A DNA stretch of 64,000 bases from Lentisphaerota bacterium (GTDB taxonomy: Bacteria; Verrucomicrobiota; Lentisphaeria; Victivallales; Victivallaceae). This document shows, in pieces, positions 45,210-53,614 of the stretch. Where the stretch lies: NCBI GenBank assembly GCA_015061545.1, contig SUWJ01000007.1, positions 28,614 to 92,613 on the forward strand, given 5' to 3'. The stretch's first letter is position 1; each line of letters opens with the position of its first letter. The notes under the pieces were generated by a model that searched no databases, was not told the DNA's origin, and was given only the letters and a program-made list of their open reading frames with translations. The translations under genes and the position numbers were made by a program.

Positions 45210-45674
45210 TTATTTACACTCTTCCTGCCGCAAACCTTCGTAGATCCCCAGCGCTACCGAATTGGCCAGATTAAGACTGCGGCTGAATTCTCCCGGCATG
45301 GGGATCGTGCAAAGCGCATCCGCATACCGCTGATAAAACTCCGGCGGCAACCCTTTGGATTCGCTGCCAAAGACCAGATACACATTATCCGGATAATCTA
45401 TCTGCCAATAGCTGCGTTCGCCCCTGGTGGAAAAAAAACGCATTTCCGCATTGGGATTGCGTTCCAGAAAATCATCCCAATTTTCGTACTCGCTCACGTC
45501 CAGATGATGCCAGTAATCCATCCCTGCCCGCCGTAAATGTTTATCATCAAGAATAAATCCGTAGGGCTTGATAAGATGCAAACGGCAGTTGGTAGAAACG
45601 CATATCCTGCCGATATTGCCCGTATTTTGCGGTATTTCAGGCTCCACCAACACAATATTGTATTTAGCAGCCAT
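45210..45674 (-). CDS. trmL: tRNA (cytidine/uridine-34-2'-O)-methyltransferase
   Basis: The start is placed at 45674 (MAAKYNIVLVEPEIPQN), giving 154 residues and GGAG upstream; the earlier track start lies inside lipA. It is a SPOUT methyltransferase with 'IPQNTGNIGRICVSTNC' at the N-terminus, 'YLVFGSESKGLPPEF' as the SAM-knot region and 'MPGEFSRSLNLANSVALGIYE' at the C-terminus. It should 2'-O-methylate the wobble base of tRNA-Leu. It overlaps the end of lipA by 11 bases, indicating coupling. Confidence 0.93.
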   Translation of the reverse strand: MAAKYNIVLVEPEIPQNTGNIGRICVSTNCRLHLIKPYGFILDDKHLRRAGMDYWHHLDVSEYENWDDFLERNPNAEMRFFSTRGERSYWQIDYPDNVYLVFGSESKGLPPEFYQRYADALCTIPMPGEFSRSLNLANSVALGIYEGLRQEECK

Positions 45675-46551
45675 GGTTTGCCAGCTCTCCTGCCCGATAT
45701 GAACTGCGTACCAACGGAGCACTTGCCACCTGCTTGAAGCCCAGTTCACGGGCATACTGCGCCCATTCATCAAATTTTTCAGGAGTAACATATCTCTGCA
45801 GCGGCCAATGGGTATCCGACGGCGGCAGATATTGCCCGATGGTAACGATCGACACCCCCGCCGCACGCAAATCGCGCAACGTAGCTTCCACCTCTTCATC
45901 GGTTTCGCCCAGCCCGACCATCAAACCTGACTTTACAGGAATCTTATCCTGCGCCAGTTCGCTGGCTATTTTCAGCACTTCCAGCGTCCGTCGGTAAGTT
46001 GCCACCGAACGGATGCTGCTTGAAAGACGTTCCACCGTTTCAATATTGTGATTGAACACCGTAGGTCCTGAATCCAGCACCGTTTTGATATGCTCCCGAT
46101 TGGCGTGCAGATCCGACACCAGCACTTCCACTTTTACATCCGGTATCCGCGCTTTCAGCGCCTTGACCGTTGCCGCAAAATGTGCCGCCCCGCCATCAGG
46201 CAGATCATCGCGGGTAACACAGGTAACGACCACAAACTTCAACCCCAGCTCCGCCGACGCTTCCGCCACCCGTTCGGGTTCTCCCGCATCCAGCGGTTCA
46301 GGATGCGATGAGTGCGGTACTGCGCAGAATTTACAATTACGGGTACAGGCGTTGCCCATAATAAGGTAAGTTGCAGTAGAGTGATGAAAACACTCACACA
46401 AATTCGGACATTGCGCGCTGGCACAGACCGTATGCAGCTTCAACCGCGACATAAGTTTGCGCACCTTGTCACGTTCGTCACCGGGAGCTACGCGTATACG
46501 CAGCCAATCCGGGCGCGGGAGTTTGACCCGCGGCAAAACGATATCTTCCAT
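45664..46551 (-). CDS. lipA: Lipoyl synthase
   Basis: The 295-residue radical-SAM enzyme has both cluster motifs. The auxiliary CX4CX5C lies in 'HTVCASAQCPNLCEC' and the SAM-cluster CX3CX2C in 'CTRNCKFC'. The C-terminal 'VRSSYRAGE' provides the Ser ligand. It inserts two sulfur atoms into octanoyl groups on lipoyl domains. It begins one base after the fabB stop. Ketoacyl synthase next to lipoyl synthase suggests shared octanoyl-ACP supply. lipB is not visible here. Confidence 0.95.
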   Translation of the reverse strand: MEDIVLPRVKLPRPDWLRIRVAPGDERDKVRKLMSRLKLHTVCASAQCPNLCECFHHSTATYLIMGNACTRNCKFCAVPHSSHPEPLDAGEPERVAEASAELGLKFVVVTCVTRDDLPDGGAAHFAATVKALKARIPDVKVEVLVSDLHANREHIKTVLDSGPTVFNHNIETVERLSSSIRSVATYRRTLEVLKIASELAQDKIPVKSGLMVGLGETDEEVEATLRDLRAAGVSIVTIGQYLPPSDTHWPLQRYVTPEKFDEWAQYARELGFKQVASAPLVRSSYRAGELANHGC

Positions 46552-46552
46552 A

Positions 46553-47782
46553 TCAATTCACACAATCGCTCAATACTACACTTATATTGCTGCCGCCGAA
46601 GGCAAAACTATTGCTCAAAACGTGTTTAAGATCAACATTTTCCCGTGTTTCGCGCACCAGATCGGCCCAGTCGAACTCAGGTTCGGGATTATCCAGATTC
46701 ACCGTGGGGGAAATAAATTTATGTTCCATCATCAACGACGAAAAGATCAATTCCACCGCCCCGGTTGCCCCGATCATATGTCCGGTCTGGGATTTGGTAC
46801 TGTTGACGGCAACCTTGCTGCCGAAAACCGATTTGATCGCCGCCATTTCCACCGGGTCGCCGACCTTGGTCGCGGTACCGTGCGTATTTATGTAAGCAAT
46901 ATCGTCGGCGGCAAGTCCCGCATTTTTTACTGCTTCGCGCATCACCGCTTCGCTGGCGGCGGCATCGGGCACGACCATATCTTTGGCATTGCTGTTGCTG
47001 GCGCAGCCTGAAATCAGCGTTTTGGGAGTCACTCCGCGGCGCTTCATGCTTTCTTCCGACTCTATAACCACAAAGCCCGCACCTTCCGCCAGCACAAATC
47101 CATCCCGATCCACATCAAAAGGACGGCTGGATTTTTCGGGGCAATCGTTATAGCTTTTCGACAGCGCCCGCGCCGCCGTAAATCCCAAACATTGTACCCA
47201 GTCAAGGTTTTCCGACCCGCCGGCCACTACAATATCGTATATCCCGCTTTCGACCAGCCGCGCACCCTGCATAATTGCAATCGCACCGCTGGAACAGGCA
47301 GCGCTGACATCGTAACTCTCGCCATTGAATCCGAACTGCAGAGAGATATTCGCCACTGTCGAAGAGGGCATTACCCGGGGAACAGTCAACGGCGAAACCT
47401 CGCGCAAGCGCCCAGAACGGCAGTAGCCGCTGGTCATATCGTGGATCATCGAAAAATAGCTGCCTGCCACTCCGCCGATCAATGCTATGCGCAAATTGGG
47501 GATATCTTCCCGGGCGATCTGAGCTTCCGCCAATGCCTCCGCCACCGCCTCAAACGCGAACAGCGCATTGGGCTGACAGAAACGCAGCTGTTTGCGGTCA
47601 TACATGGAAACATCCGGCAGCTCTTTCACCTTGCCGCCAACGTGGGATTCAAGATTATGTTCCACAAACTCGGGAATTGTACAAATACCGCTGACTCCGC
47701 TGCGTAAACCGGCTATATTGCTTACCTGCCCGATCCCCAAAGGAGTCACCAGCCCGCGTCCTGTAATATATGCTCGCTTCAT
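46553..47782 (-). CDS. fabB: Beta-ketoacyl-ACP synthase (FabB/FabF family, FabB-like)
   Basis: The start at 47782 (MKRAYITGRGLVTPLG) drops 11 track codons and gives 409 residues. The Cys-His-His triad is in 'SAACSSGA', 'INTHGTATKVGD' and 'TGHMIGATGAVE'. 'YNDCPEKSSRPFDVDRDGFV' and the opening region resemble FabB (KAS I) more than FabF. A decisive test would be a phylogeny. It condenses malonyl-ACP with acyl-ACP in fatty-acid elongation. A 103-base gap after dnaB contains a TATAAT and two small hairpins but no convincing -35 box. lipA follows. Confidence 0.85.
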   Translation of the reverse strand: MKRAYITGRGLVTPLGIGQVSNIAGLRSGVSGICTIPEFVEHNLESHVGGKVKELPDVSMYDRKQLRFCQPNALFAFEAVAEALAEAQIAREDIPNLRIALIGGVAGSYFSMIHDMTSGYCRSGRLREVSPLTVPRVMPSSTVANISLQFGFNGESYDVSAACSSGAIAIMQGARLVESGIYDIVVAGGSENLDWVQCLGFTAARALSKSYNDCPEKSSRPFDVDRDGFVLAEGAGFVVIESEESMKRRGVTPKTLISGCASNSNAKDMVVPDAAASEAVMREAVKNAGLAADDIAYINTHGTATKVGDPVEMAAIKSVFGSKVAVNSTKSQTGHMIGATGAVELIFSSLMMEHKFISPTVNLDNPEPEFDWADLVRETRENVDLKHVLSNSFAFGGSNISVVLSDCVN

Positions 47783-47885
47783 GATCTCTGCTTCTGCCTC
47801 TAAAATATTTATCATCCGTTTTTCACACGGACCCTATATAATTATATTCCAATCGCGGGAAAATACCACTCCCGAACGATATTTT

Positions 47886-49343
47886 TTACGCTTTTTTCTC
47901 TTTTTCCGCCGCAGGGCGGTCATCGCTGTGATAGCGGACATTGACAAATTCCATCCGCGACGGATAAAATTCCAAATCCACATACCCCGTTTCGCCGTTA
48001 CGATTCTTTTCCACAATCAGTTTGGCTTCCACCGATGCCCCCGGCGGCAGGTTTTTGGCCTTATCCCGATCGCGATGCAAAAACACCACCACGTCGGCAT
48101 CCTGCTCGATTGAACCTGATTCTCGCAAATGGCTCAATTTCGGCATGGTCGAAGCGGTTCCTTTTTCCACTTCGCGGTTCAGCTGCGCCAATACCATAAC
48201 CGGGATTTGCAGCTCTTTGGCAAGAGATTTTATACCGCTGGAAATTTCGGACACTTCCCGCTGGCGGCTCTCTTCGTGCCCCGATCCCTGCATCAGCTGC
48301 AAATAGTCAATAACGATCAGATCTATCTTATGCTGTATTTTCATGCGCCGGGCTTTGGCGCGCAATTCGGCAATCGTCAAGCCCCCGGTCGGATCTATAA
48401 ACAGCGGCGCATTACGCAGATTTTTGACCGCATTGGCAAGTTTGGGCATATCGCCGTTGCGGAAACTGCCGTCGCGGAAATTACGTTCCGACATATCCGC
48501 TTCAGTGCAGATCAAACGGGTGGATATTTGTTCATCGGTCATTTCCAAACTGAACAATATCACCGTTTTAGGGTTGTTTTTCATTACAATATTGCGGATA
48601 ATGTTCAGCGCCAGCGCCGTCTTACCGATGGACGGACGCGCCGCCACCACAAACATTTCCCCGCGTTTAAGTCCGCCGGTCATCTTATCCAAATCAGGAA
48701 AACCGCTCATGATACCCGGTTCTTCCTGTTTGTTGATGATCCGTTCAATATGTGCAAAAGCAGTCCACGCGCTGTCCTTCAACGATACGATCGAGGTCGA
48801 ATCCGAGTCGCCGCGAACCTTGTAGATAGCATTTTCAATTTCATTGACCAATTCCGCAGCATCTTTTTCCGCTTCGTAACATTTGCGGATCGAATCGCTG
48901 CAGACATTGATCATACTGCGCAGCGTGTATAAATCGCGCAGCATCACGCACCAACGCTCAAAGTTATACGTCGATGCAATCGCATTTTCCAACTTGGCAA
49001 GTTCCGGCAAACCGCCGCAGCTCTCCAGTTTATTGCTCTTCTGCAATTCAGCAGAAAGCGCCAGAATATCTATATTGCTGGCTTCAGTTGCGTACAAACG
49101 CATATACGCAGAAAAAATCTCCCGGTGAACCTGCGAATAAAATGTATCCGCGTTCCCCAGAAGCTCTACTGCTTTACTCCCGCAATAAGCGGGATCGCGC
49201 AGCATTGCTGACAATACTGCGCGTTCCACATCCAGATTATGAGGGGACGGGCGTTCAGCCACAGGGCTGGCGGCATTGCGCCGCACTTCCGCCCGTCCGT
49301 CCTTCCCCGTTTGAAAACGGGGAACGGATTTTTCTTCACTCAT
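47886..49343 (-). CDS. dnaB: Replicative DNA helicase
   Basis: The 485-residue protein has the DnaB N-terminal helical domain (about 30-130, 'PHNLDVERAVLSAMLRDP'). The RecA-like C-terminal motor carries Walker A 'ARPSIGKTALAL', Walker B with 'LIVIDYLQLM', and 'GSIEQDADVVVFLHRD'. No intein interrupts it. It unwinds DNA ahead of the replisome. It follows rplI by 13 bases in the classic rpsF-ssb-rpsR-rplI-dnaB order. The start has no strong Shine-Dalgarno, so coupling to rplI is likely. Confidence 0.96.
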   Translation of the reverse strand: MSEEKSVPRFQTGKDGRAEVRRNAASPVAERPSPHNLDVERAVLSAMLRDPAYCGSKAVELLGNADTFYSQVHREIFSAYMRLYATEASNIDILALSAELQKSNKLESCGGLPELAKLENAIASTYNFERWCVMLRDLYTLRSMINVCSDSIRKCYEAEKDAAELVNEIENAIYKVRGDSDSTSIVSLKDSAWTAFAHIERIINKQEEPGIMSGFPDLDKMTGGLKRGEMFVVAARPSIGKTALALNIIRNIVMKNNPKTVILFSLEMTDEQISTRLICTEADMSERNFRDGSFRNGDMPKLANAVKNLRNAPLFIDPTGGLTIAELRAKARRMKIQHKIDLIVIDYLQLMQGSGHEESRQREVSEISSGIKSLAKELQIPVMVLAQLNREVEKGTASTMPKLSHLRESGSIEQDADVVVFLHRDRDKAKNLPPGASVEAKLIVEKNRNGETGYVDLEFYPSRMEFVNVRYHSDDRPAAEKEKKA

Positions 49344-49356
49344 ACTTCAAACCAAA

Positions 49357-49812
49357 TTACGCACGCACAACGTTGACCTTGAGCGCAGCCGTAACTTCGT
49401 GATGCAGCTTGACCGCCACCGTGTATTCGCCGATCATCTTGATGGCGCTTTCGATGGTGATGCGGGTGTGTTCGATCTGGAAACCGGCCTTGGCAAGCGC
49501 ATCGGCAACGTTGCGGGCAGTCACCGAGCCGAACAGCTGATTGTCATCGCTGGCCTGCATGGCAATTTCGATATTCGCTTCCATAAGTTTGGCAGCCACA
49601 GCCTGAGCGGCAACCAGTTCGTCGCGGCGCTTGGCTTCGATCTTTTCCTTATTGGCAGCCAGCACGCGCAGGATACCAGGGGTAGCCTTGGCAGCAAAAC
49701 CGCGGGGGATCAGGTAGTTGCGGGCATAACCGGGAGCCACCACTACTTCGGTACCGGCAAGACCCAGATTGTCAACATCCTGCAAAAGGATCAACTTAAC
49801 ATTGTTAGCCAT
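49357..49812 (-). CDS. rplI: Ribosomal protein bL9
   Basis: The 151-residue protein has the N-terminal rRNA-binding domain ('VKLILLQDVDNLGLAGTEV', 'PGYARNYLIPRGFA'). A long connecting helix and the C-terminal domain ('LFGSVTARNVADAL') follow. GAGGAG lies eight bases before the ATG. Gene order rpsR-rplI-dnaB is standard. Confidence 0.97.
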   Translation of the reverse strand: MANNVKLILLQDVDNLGLAGTEVVVAPGYARNYLIPRGFAAKATPGILRVLAANKEKIEAKRRDELVAAQAVAAKLMEANIEIAMQASDDNQLFGSVTARNVADALAKAGFQIEHTRITIESAIKMIGEYTVAVKLHHEVTAALKVNVVRA

Positions 49813-49836
49813 GATTATTTCTCCTCTGCAGTTAGC

Positions 49837-50064
49837 TTAGAACACCAGCGCCGCAATACGGGCGCGTTTGATCGCGGTAGCCAGCATCTTCTGGTGATCC
49901 AGGCAGGTACCGGTAATACGACGGGGCAGGATCTTGCCTTTTTCGGTCTGGAACTTCTTCAGAGTTTCAGCATCTTTGAAATCCAGAAAGTTGATCTTCG
50001 CTTCGCAGAAGCGGCAGACTTTCGGTTTGGCCGGCTGACGCCGACGGGAACTCTTCTTCAACAT
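49837..50064 (-). CDS. rpsR: Ribosomal protein bS18
   Basis: The 75-residue protein shows '[20 protein letters not shown]' and the C-terminal '[22 protein letters not shown]'. The CxxC near the start is retained, as in zinc-type S18 relatives. It pairs with bS6 on the 30S platform. AGAGG precedes the ATG. Confidence 0.97.
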   Translation of the reverse strand: MLKKSSRRRQPAKPKVCRFCEAKINFLDFKDAETLKKFQTEKGKILPRRITGTCLDHQKMLATAIKRARIAALVF

Positions 50065-50123
50065 CGTGTAACCTCTTGAGTTTATTTTTATTTTTTATCT
50101 TGTGTTCACAATTTTACGCTGGC

Positions 50124-50663
50124 TCAAAACGGAATATCATCTTCCCCGGCATCGGGGTTGAAGGCTTCCTGCGGCATCGGCGGCATTCCATTGGGCATTC
50201 CGCCCTGCTGATAAGCTCCGCCCTGCTGCGGCATCGGACGGTTGTAGGCGCCCTGATTGCCGTTATTGGAAGCATTGCGATAACTGTTCTGCTGATTCTG
50301 ACCGCCCATTCCCGCTGCACCGTCGCTGTTTTCGCGGCGGGCACCGACAAACTGAACGTTGTCGGCTACCACCCGCAGACGGCTGGAACGGCGGCCTGTG
50401 GTTTTATCTTCCCACTGATCGTACTGCAAACGGCCTTCGATCAATGCCTGAGATCCTTTATTCAGATAACGCTGGCAAAGTTCGCCGCTCTTGCCCCATA
50501 CTACAATATCCACAAAGCAGACTTCTTCACGAGTCTGGTTGTTGGCTGTATAGGTACGGTTGATCGCAATGCCGAACTCACAGACCGCAGCACCGCCGGG
50601 CGTATAACGCAACTCCGGTTCCCGCGTCAGGTTACCCATCAAAAATACTTTATTCAAAGGCAT
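50124..50663 (-). CDS. ssb: Single-stranded DNA-binding protein
   Basis: The 179-residue protein has an OB fold (about 1-105; 'LNKVFLMGNLTREPELRYTP', 'GSQALIEGRLQYDQWEDK'). A Gly/Asn/Gln/Pro-rich linker follows, and the acidic tip ending DDIPF recruits replication and repair partners. It sits between rpsF and rpsR in the usual arrangement. Confidence 0.97.
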   Translation of the reverse strand: MPLNKVFLMGNLTREPELRYTPGGAAVCEFGIAINRTYTANNQTREEVCFVDIVVWGKSGELCQRYLNKGSQALIEGRLQYDQWEDKTTGRRSSRLRVVADNVQFVGARRENSDGAAGMGGQNQQNSYRNASNNGNQGAYNRPMPQQGGAYQQGGMPNGMPPMPQEAFNPDAGEDDIPF

Positions 50664-50718
50664 GATCTTATTCCTCTTGCTTCTGATTTACTGCAGATTC
50701 GAGCCAAAACTTGCTCCC

Positions 50719-51069
50719 TCAGCGGGCAGCCATCACCGCATCATCGGCGATCGGAGTCTGGAAGCAGGTGACTGCATTTTCCGGACGTTCGTCGATGATG
50801 GTCAGGATACGCAGCACGCGTTCATCCAACGCATACTGTTCCTTGATCAGATTGACCTTGTCTTCGGCCAGCTCAAAGTGGAAATCCCAGTAGATACCAG
50901 CCTTGCGCTTTTTGATTTCATAGCTGAACTGCAAACGGCCCATGGCATCCGCCGCAGTGATCTTGCCGCCCCAGCTTTCGATCAGGCTGCAAAATTCCTT
51001 GCTCAAGGCGTTGCCTTCGTCCTCGACCTTGCGAACATCGAGGATAAACAGTGACTCATACTTTTTCAA
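50719..51069 (-). CDS. rpsF: Ribosomal protein bS6 (TTG start)
   Basis: The 116-residue protein begins 'KKYESLFILDV' and has 'GRLQFSYEIKKRKAGIYWDF' and 'YALDERVLRILTI'. The start codon is TTG, with a perfect AGGAGG seven bases upstream; no ATG fits the family N-terminus. It is first of the rpsF-ssb-rpsR-rplI-dnaB group and follows pth by 43 bases. Confidence 0.95.
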   Translation of the reverse strand: MKKYESLFILDVRKVEDEGNALSKEFCSLIESWGGKITAADAMGRLQFSYEIKKRKAGIYWDFHFELAEDKVNLIKEQYALDERVLRILTIIDERPENAVTCFQTPIADDAVMAAR

Positions 51070-51112
51070 AATAATACCTCCTAAAAAAGTTTATTGGACT
51101 TATCTTGCTTTA

Positions 51113-51730
51113 TCAATTTTTGTCTGTTACTGCCGTTTCCGGCTCCGCTTCAGGAGTGTAACTCCATGAATTATATTCGTTCATCGCTTTGCCGGCACCG
51201 CAGCGAATCAGCATTTCCAACGCTTTACAGCCCACAGTCAGACTGCTGTCAACTGCTGCCTGTTCCGCAGCGCTGAATCCGGAAAGAACATGATCCACCG
51301 TATCTTTGCCATGGCCGATCCCCAGCCGCAGCCGGGTAAAATCACCGCGATTGCCCAATTCAGCAATGATCGAATCGATTCCGTGGTGTCCGCCCGAAGC
51401 TCCGTTGCGGCGGATCCGCAAACGCCCGGGCTCCAAATCCATATCGTCGTAAACGACTACCACTTCTGACGGTTCGATCTTTTCCTGCCGCATAAGTTTT
51501 GCCACCGCCGTACCGCTGTTGTTCATAAACGTTTGCGGCAGCTGCAATATCAGTTTGGCTCCGGCAAAACTGCCTATATAGCAGTAACTGTTGCAGATAT
51601 GCACCTTTTCCCAACGCTCGGGCCGATGACCGGCGAGAAAACGTTCCAGCAGCATAAAGCCCATATTATGACGGGTATTTTCATACTCGCTGCCGGGATT
51701 CCCCAGACCGACCACCAGTTTATATGACAT
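51113..51730 (-). CDS. pth: Peptidyl-tRNA hydrolase
   Basis: The start is at 51730 (MSYKLVVGLGNPG), dropping six track codons that begin at a TTG and giving 205 residues. 'VVGLGNPGSEYENTRHNMGF' contains the catalytic His and its Asn partner. 'LPQTFMNNSG', 'VVVYDDMDLEPG' and 'GASGGHHGIDSI' follow. It recycles stalled peptidyl-tRNA. The C-terminus carries about 15 extra acidic residues. The rplY-pth order is common across bacteria. Confidence 0.95.
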   Translation of the reverse strand: MSYKLVVGLGNPGSEYENTRHNMGFMLLERFLAGHRPERWEKVHICNSYCYIGSFAGAKLILQLPQTFMNNSGTAVAKLMRQEKIEPSEVVVVYDDMDLEPGRLRIRRNGASGGHHGIDSIIAELGNRGDFTRLRLGIGHGKDTVDHVLSGFSAAEQAAVDSSLTVGCKALEMLIRCGAGKAMNEYNSWSYTPEAEPETAVTDKN

Positions 51731-51766
51731 ATCTATCTTGCAACTCAAACAGACTTAATATTAACT

Positions 51767-52045
51767 TTACGCGCGGCAGAAGTCCAGATGCATGATCTGG
51801 CTCTTCATGTAATTCACCTGAACATCCATGACCCGAACCGCGATCTTTTCGCCGTTCAGAACCAAAACCGCTTCGTCACCGGCGCGGAATTTGGCGCTGT
51901 CGAGTTCGCCGACCGACGCATAGAGCATCACATTTTCCGTACCTTTGCCATACAACACCGCCGGCACCTGACCGTTCTTGCGGGCGCGACCCATGGCGCC
52001 TTTGCCGGTTTCAGTTCTGGTGTTGACCATGATTTCCTTACTCAT
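51767..52045 (-). CDS. rplY: Ribosomal protein bL25 (short form)
   Basis: The start is at 52045 (MSKEIMVNTRTETGKG, AAAGGA upstream), giving 92 residues. 'GAMGRARKNGQVPAVLYGKG' and 'QVNYMKSQIMHLDF' are the bL25 hallmarks. It lacks the C-terminal TL5/CTC extension. It binds 5S rRNA. It lies 89 bases after prs and 36 bases before pth. Confidence 0.93.
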   Translation of the reverse strand: MSKEIMVNTRTETGKGAMGRARKNGQVPAVLYGKGTENVMLYASVGELDSAKFRAGDEAVLVLNGEKIAVRVMDVQVNYMKSQIMHLDFCRA

Positions 52046-52134
52046 TGATCTACTTTCCTTTTTTTGTTCCGGTATCCGTCTTACGGCAGACACCTTATTG
52101 TTATAAAAACCTTTTTTGGGTTGTAATCTGTTAC

Positions 52135-53088
52135 TTACGAACGCACTTCAAAGAGGCACGACACCGATTTGCCTTCGTGGATGCGCATGATCGCTTCACC
52201 CAGCAGCGGCGCTACCGATACAACTTTGATCCGCCCGTTGAGGTCATCGAGCTGCGGCACTGCATCGGTGGTAAACAACTGTTTGATCGTATCGTTAGCC
52301 AGCAGAGTCTTTTTGCCCTTTTCGTTGAGCAGGCAGTGGGAAACTGCGGCATAAACTTCTTTGGCACCGGCTTTTTTCAGCAGGTCCGCTGCCGCGCAAA
52401 GCGTACCGGCAGTACTGGTCAGGTCGTCAGTCACCACACAGACCTTATCTTTAACATCGCCGACCAGATGGCTGCTGGCAACCGCGCTGCCCGAAAGACG
52501 GCGTTTGGCAACCACCGCAAAACCGCCATGGAGCATATCGCAGTAATACATGGCCATCTTGGCGCTGCCGCTGTCGGGCGACACCACCACGGGATCATCA
52601 CCAAGCACCTTACGCAGCTCGGGCACCAGCACGGGGCGGGCGTAAAGATGGTCTACGGGAATATCAAAGAAGCCCTGGATCTGCTGTGCGTGCAAATCCA
52701 TGGAAATAATGCGGTCAACTCCGGCTGCCACCAGCAGATTGGCAACCAGCTTGGAAGTGATCGGAACGCGGGGACGATCCTTGCGATCCTGACGGGCATA
52801 ACCGTAATAGGGAAGAACCGCAGTAATACGGGCAGCCGAAGCGCGGCGCGCCGCATCGATCATAATCAGAAGCTCCATCAAATTTTCATTGACAGGCGAA
52901 CAGGTGGGCTGAATAAGAAAAACATCCGACCGGCGTACATTTTCTTCAAACTGAACGCAAATTTCCCCATCAGGAAAACGTTCCAGGTGAACCCGTCCCA
53001 ACGAAAGGCCGAGATAATCTGCAATATCTCTGGACAACTGCGGGTGTGAACTGCCACTATAGACTCGAATGTTTTTTGCCGTATCCAT
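52135..53088 (-). CDS. prs: Ribose-phosphate pyrophosphokinase
   Basis: The 317-residue protein has 'SRDIADYLGLSLGRVHLERFPDGE', 'LIQPTCSPVNENLMELLIMI', 'LPYYGYARQDRKDRPRVPIT' and the flexible-loop 'VVAKRR'. The PRPP loop reads VVTDDLTSTAGTL, where many enzymes have VDDMIDTAGT, so it is slightly diverged. It makes PRPP for nucleotides, His and Trp. It is the first gene of the long minus operon and is preceded by a structured leader of about 215 nt and a good promoter. The Shine-Dalgarno is weak. Confidence 0.95.
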   Translation of the reverse strand: MDTAKNIRVYSGSSHPQLSRDIADYLGLSLGRVHLERFPDGEICVQFEENVRRSDVFLIQPTCSPVNENLMELLIMIDAARRASAARITAVLPYYGYARQDRKDRPRVPITSKLVANLLVAAGVDRIISMDLHAQQIQGFFDIPVDHLYARPVLVPELRKVLGDDPVVVSPDSGSAKMAMYYCDMLHGGFAVVAKRRLSGSAVASSHLVGDVKDKVCVVTDDLTSTAGTLCAAADLLKKAGAKEVYAAVSHCLLNEKGKKTLLANDTIKQLFTTDAVPQLDDLNGRIKVVSVAPLLGEAIMRIHEGKSVSCLFEVRS

Positions 53089-53305
53089 TTTTTGATCGTC
53101 ACTCTTACTTTATACAGGCTGCCGCCGCCCGCGGCACCGCAACGATCAAACTCAGCAATTCATACAGGCTTTACCGCCTGCATCATAAATCAACTGCAGA
53201 TTTGCACCTCACGGAACCCGTAAGCCCGACCCCATTGCCGAGCCTCGGCGATCCGGAAAAACCGGATCGAGGGCGACAGCGATACCTTTGGTTTATATCG
53301 CGTCA
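53089..53305 (-). promoter_or_regulatory. Hairpin-rich 5' leader of prs (candidate regulatory RNA)
   Basis: Between the predicted start point near 53305 and the prs ATG I see five separate hairpins. They are GCGATA/TATCGC (53279-53301), a stem with GATCCGG/CCGGATC extended by CCTC/GAGG (53243-53272), CTCACGG/CCGTAAG (53208-53224), CAGGC/GCCTG (53165-53180) and TGCCGC/GCGGCA (53120-53136). No long ORF of its own is convincing and no known riboswitch consensus was recognised. It may be a cis-regulatory leader or a small RNA. It is the left part of a 526-base gene-free stretch. Confidence 0.5.
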
Positions 53306-53313
53306 ATCTCTAT

Positions 53314-53341
53314 AATATAGCATATTTTACATTTTTTGCAA
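53314..53341 (-). promoter_or_regulatory. Promoter of the prs operon
   Basis: On the minus strand TTGCAA (53336-53341), a 16-base spacer and TATATT (53314-53319). A TATTAT shifted by two bases gives an 18-base spacer instead. Confidence 0.65.
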
Positions 53342-53423
53342 ATAAAAATCCTGCAACGATCAGAAAATGAGTTATTTTCGGCGCTTTTAATCAGCCCGGG
53401 AACCTGCTTGTAATGCAGCTGTA

Positions 53424-53457
53424 TTTTCTTTGTTGCGCATTGCTCCGCAACAGAAAA
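53424..53457. repeat. Hairpin between divergent prs and nagA promoters
   Basis: TGTTGCG pairs with CGCAACA across an 8-base loop, and TTTTC/GAAAA extends the stem past a two-base bulge. It has no T-run on either strand. The remaining bases between 53342 and 53487 show nothing else I can identify. Confidence 0.4.
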
Positions 53458-53487
53458 GCAATATCAACTCTTTTTTGAGAAGAAAAC

Positions 53488-53516
53488 TTGAAAAGTCTGC
53501 CAAATCATGGTATGTT
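53488..53516 (+). promoter_or_regulatory. Promoter of the nagA-like gene
   Basis: TTGAAA (53488-53493), a 17-base spacer and TATGTT (53511-53516), with the ATG about 100 bases downstream. Confidence 0.6.
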
Positions 53517-53614
53517 AAAGCGTTGTCGGGATGATTCGAAAGCTGAACTTTCCTGCGTCCCTTAACCAAAAATTACATCAATACACCCAATCAATATAAA
53601 ACAAGGATAAAAAA

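Noticed and set aside
45675-45899. Upstream extension of the trmL frame
   Set aside because: It lies inside lipA, and the SPOUT family N-terminus starts at 45674 with its own Shine-Dalgarno.
53190-53300. Possible tRNA, SRP RNA or RNase P RNA in the prs leader
   Set aside because: No T-loop GTTCGANTC with acceptor pairing, no SRP GGAAGCAGCC-type tetraloop region and no RNase P core motifs were found. It is better described as a structured leader.
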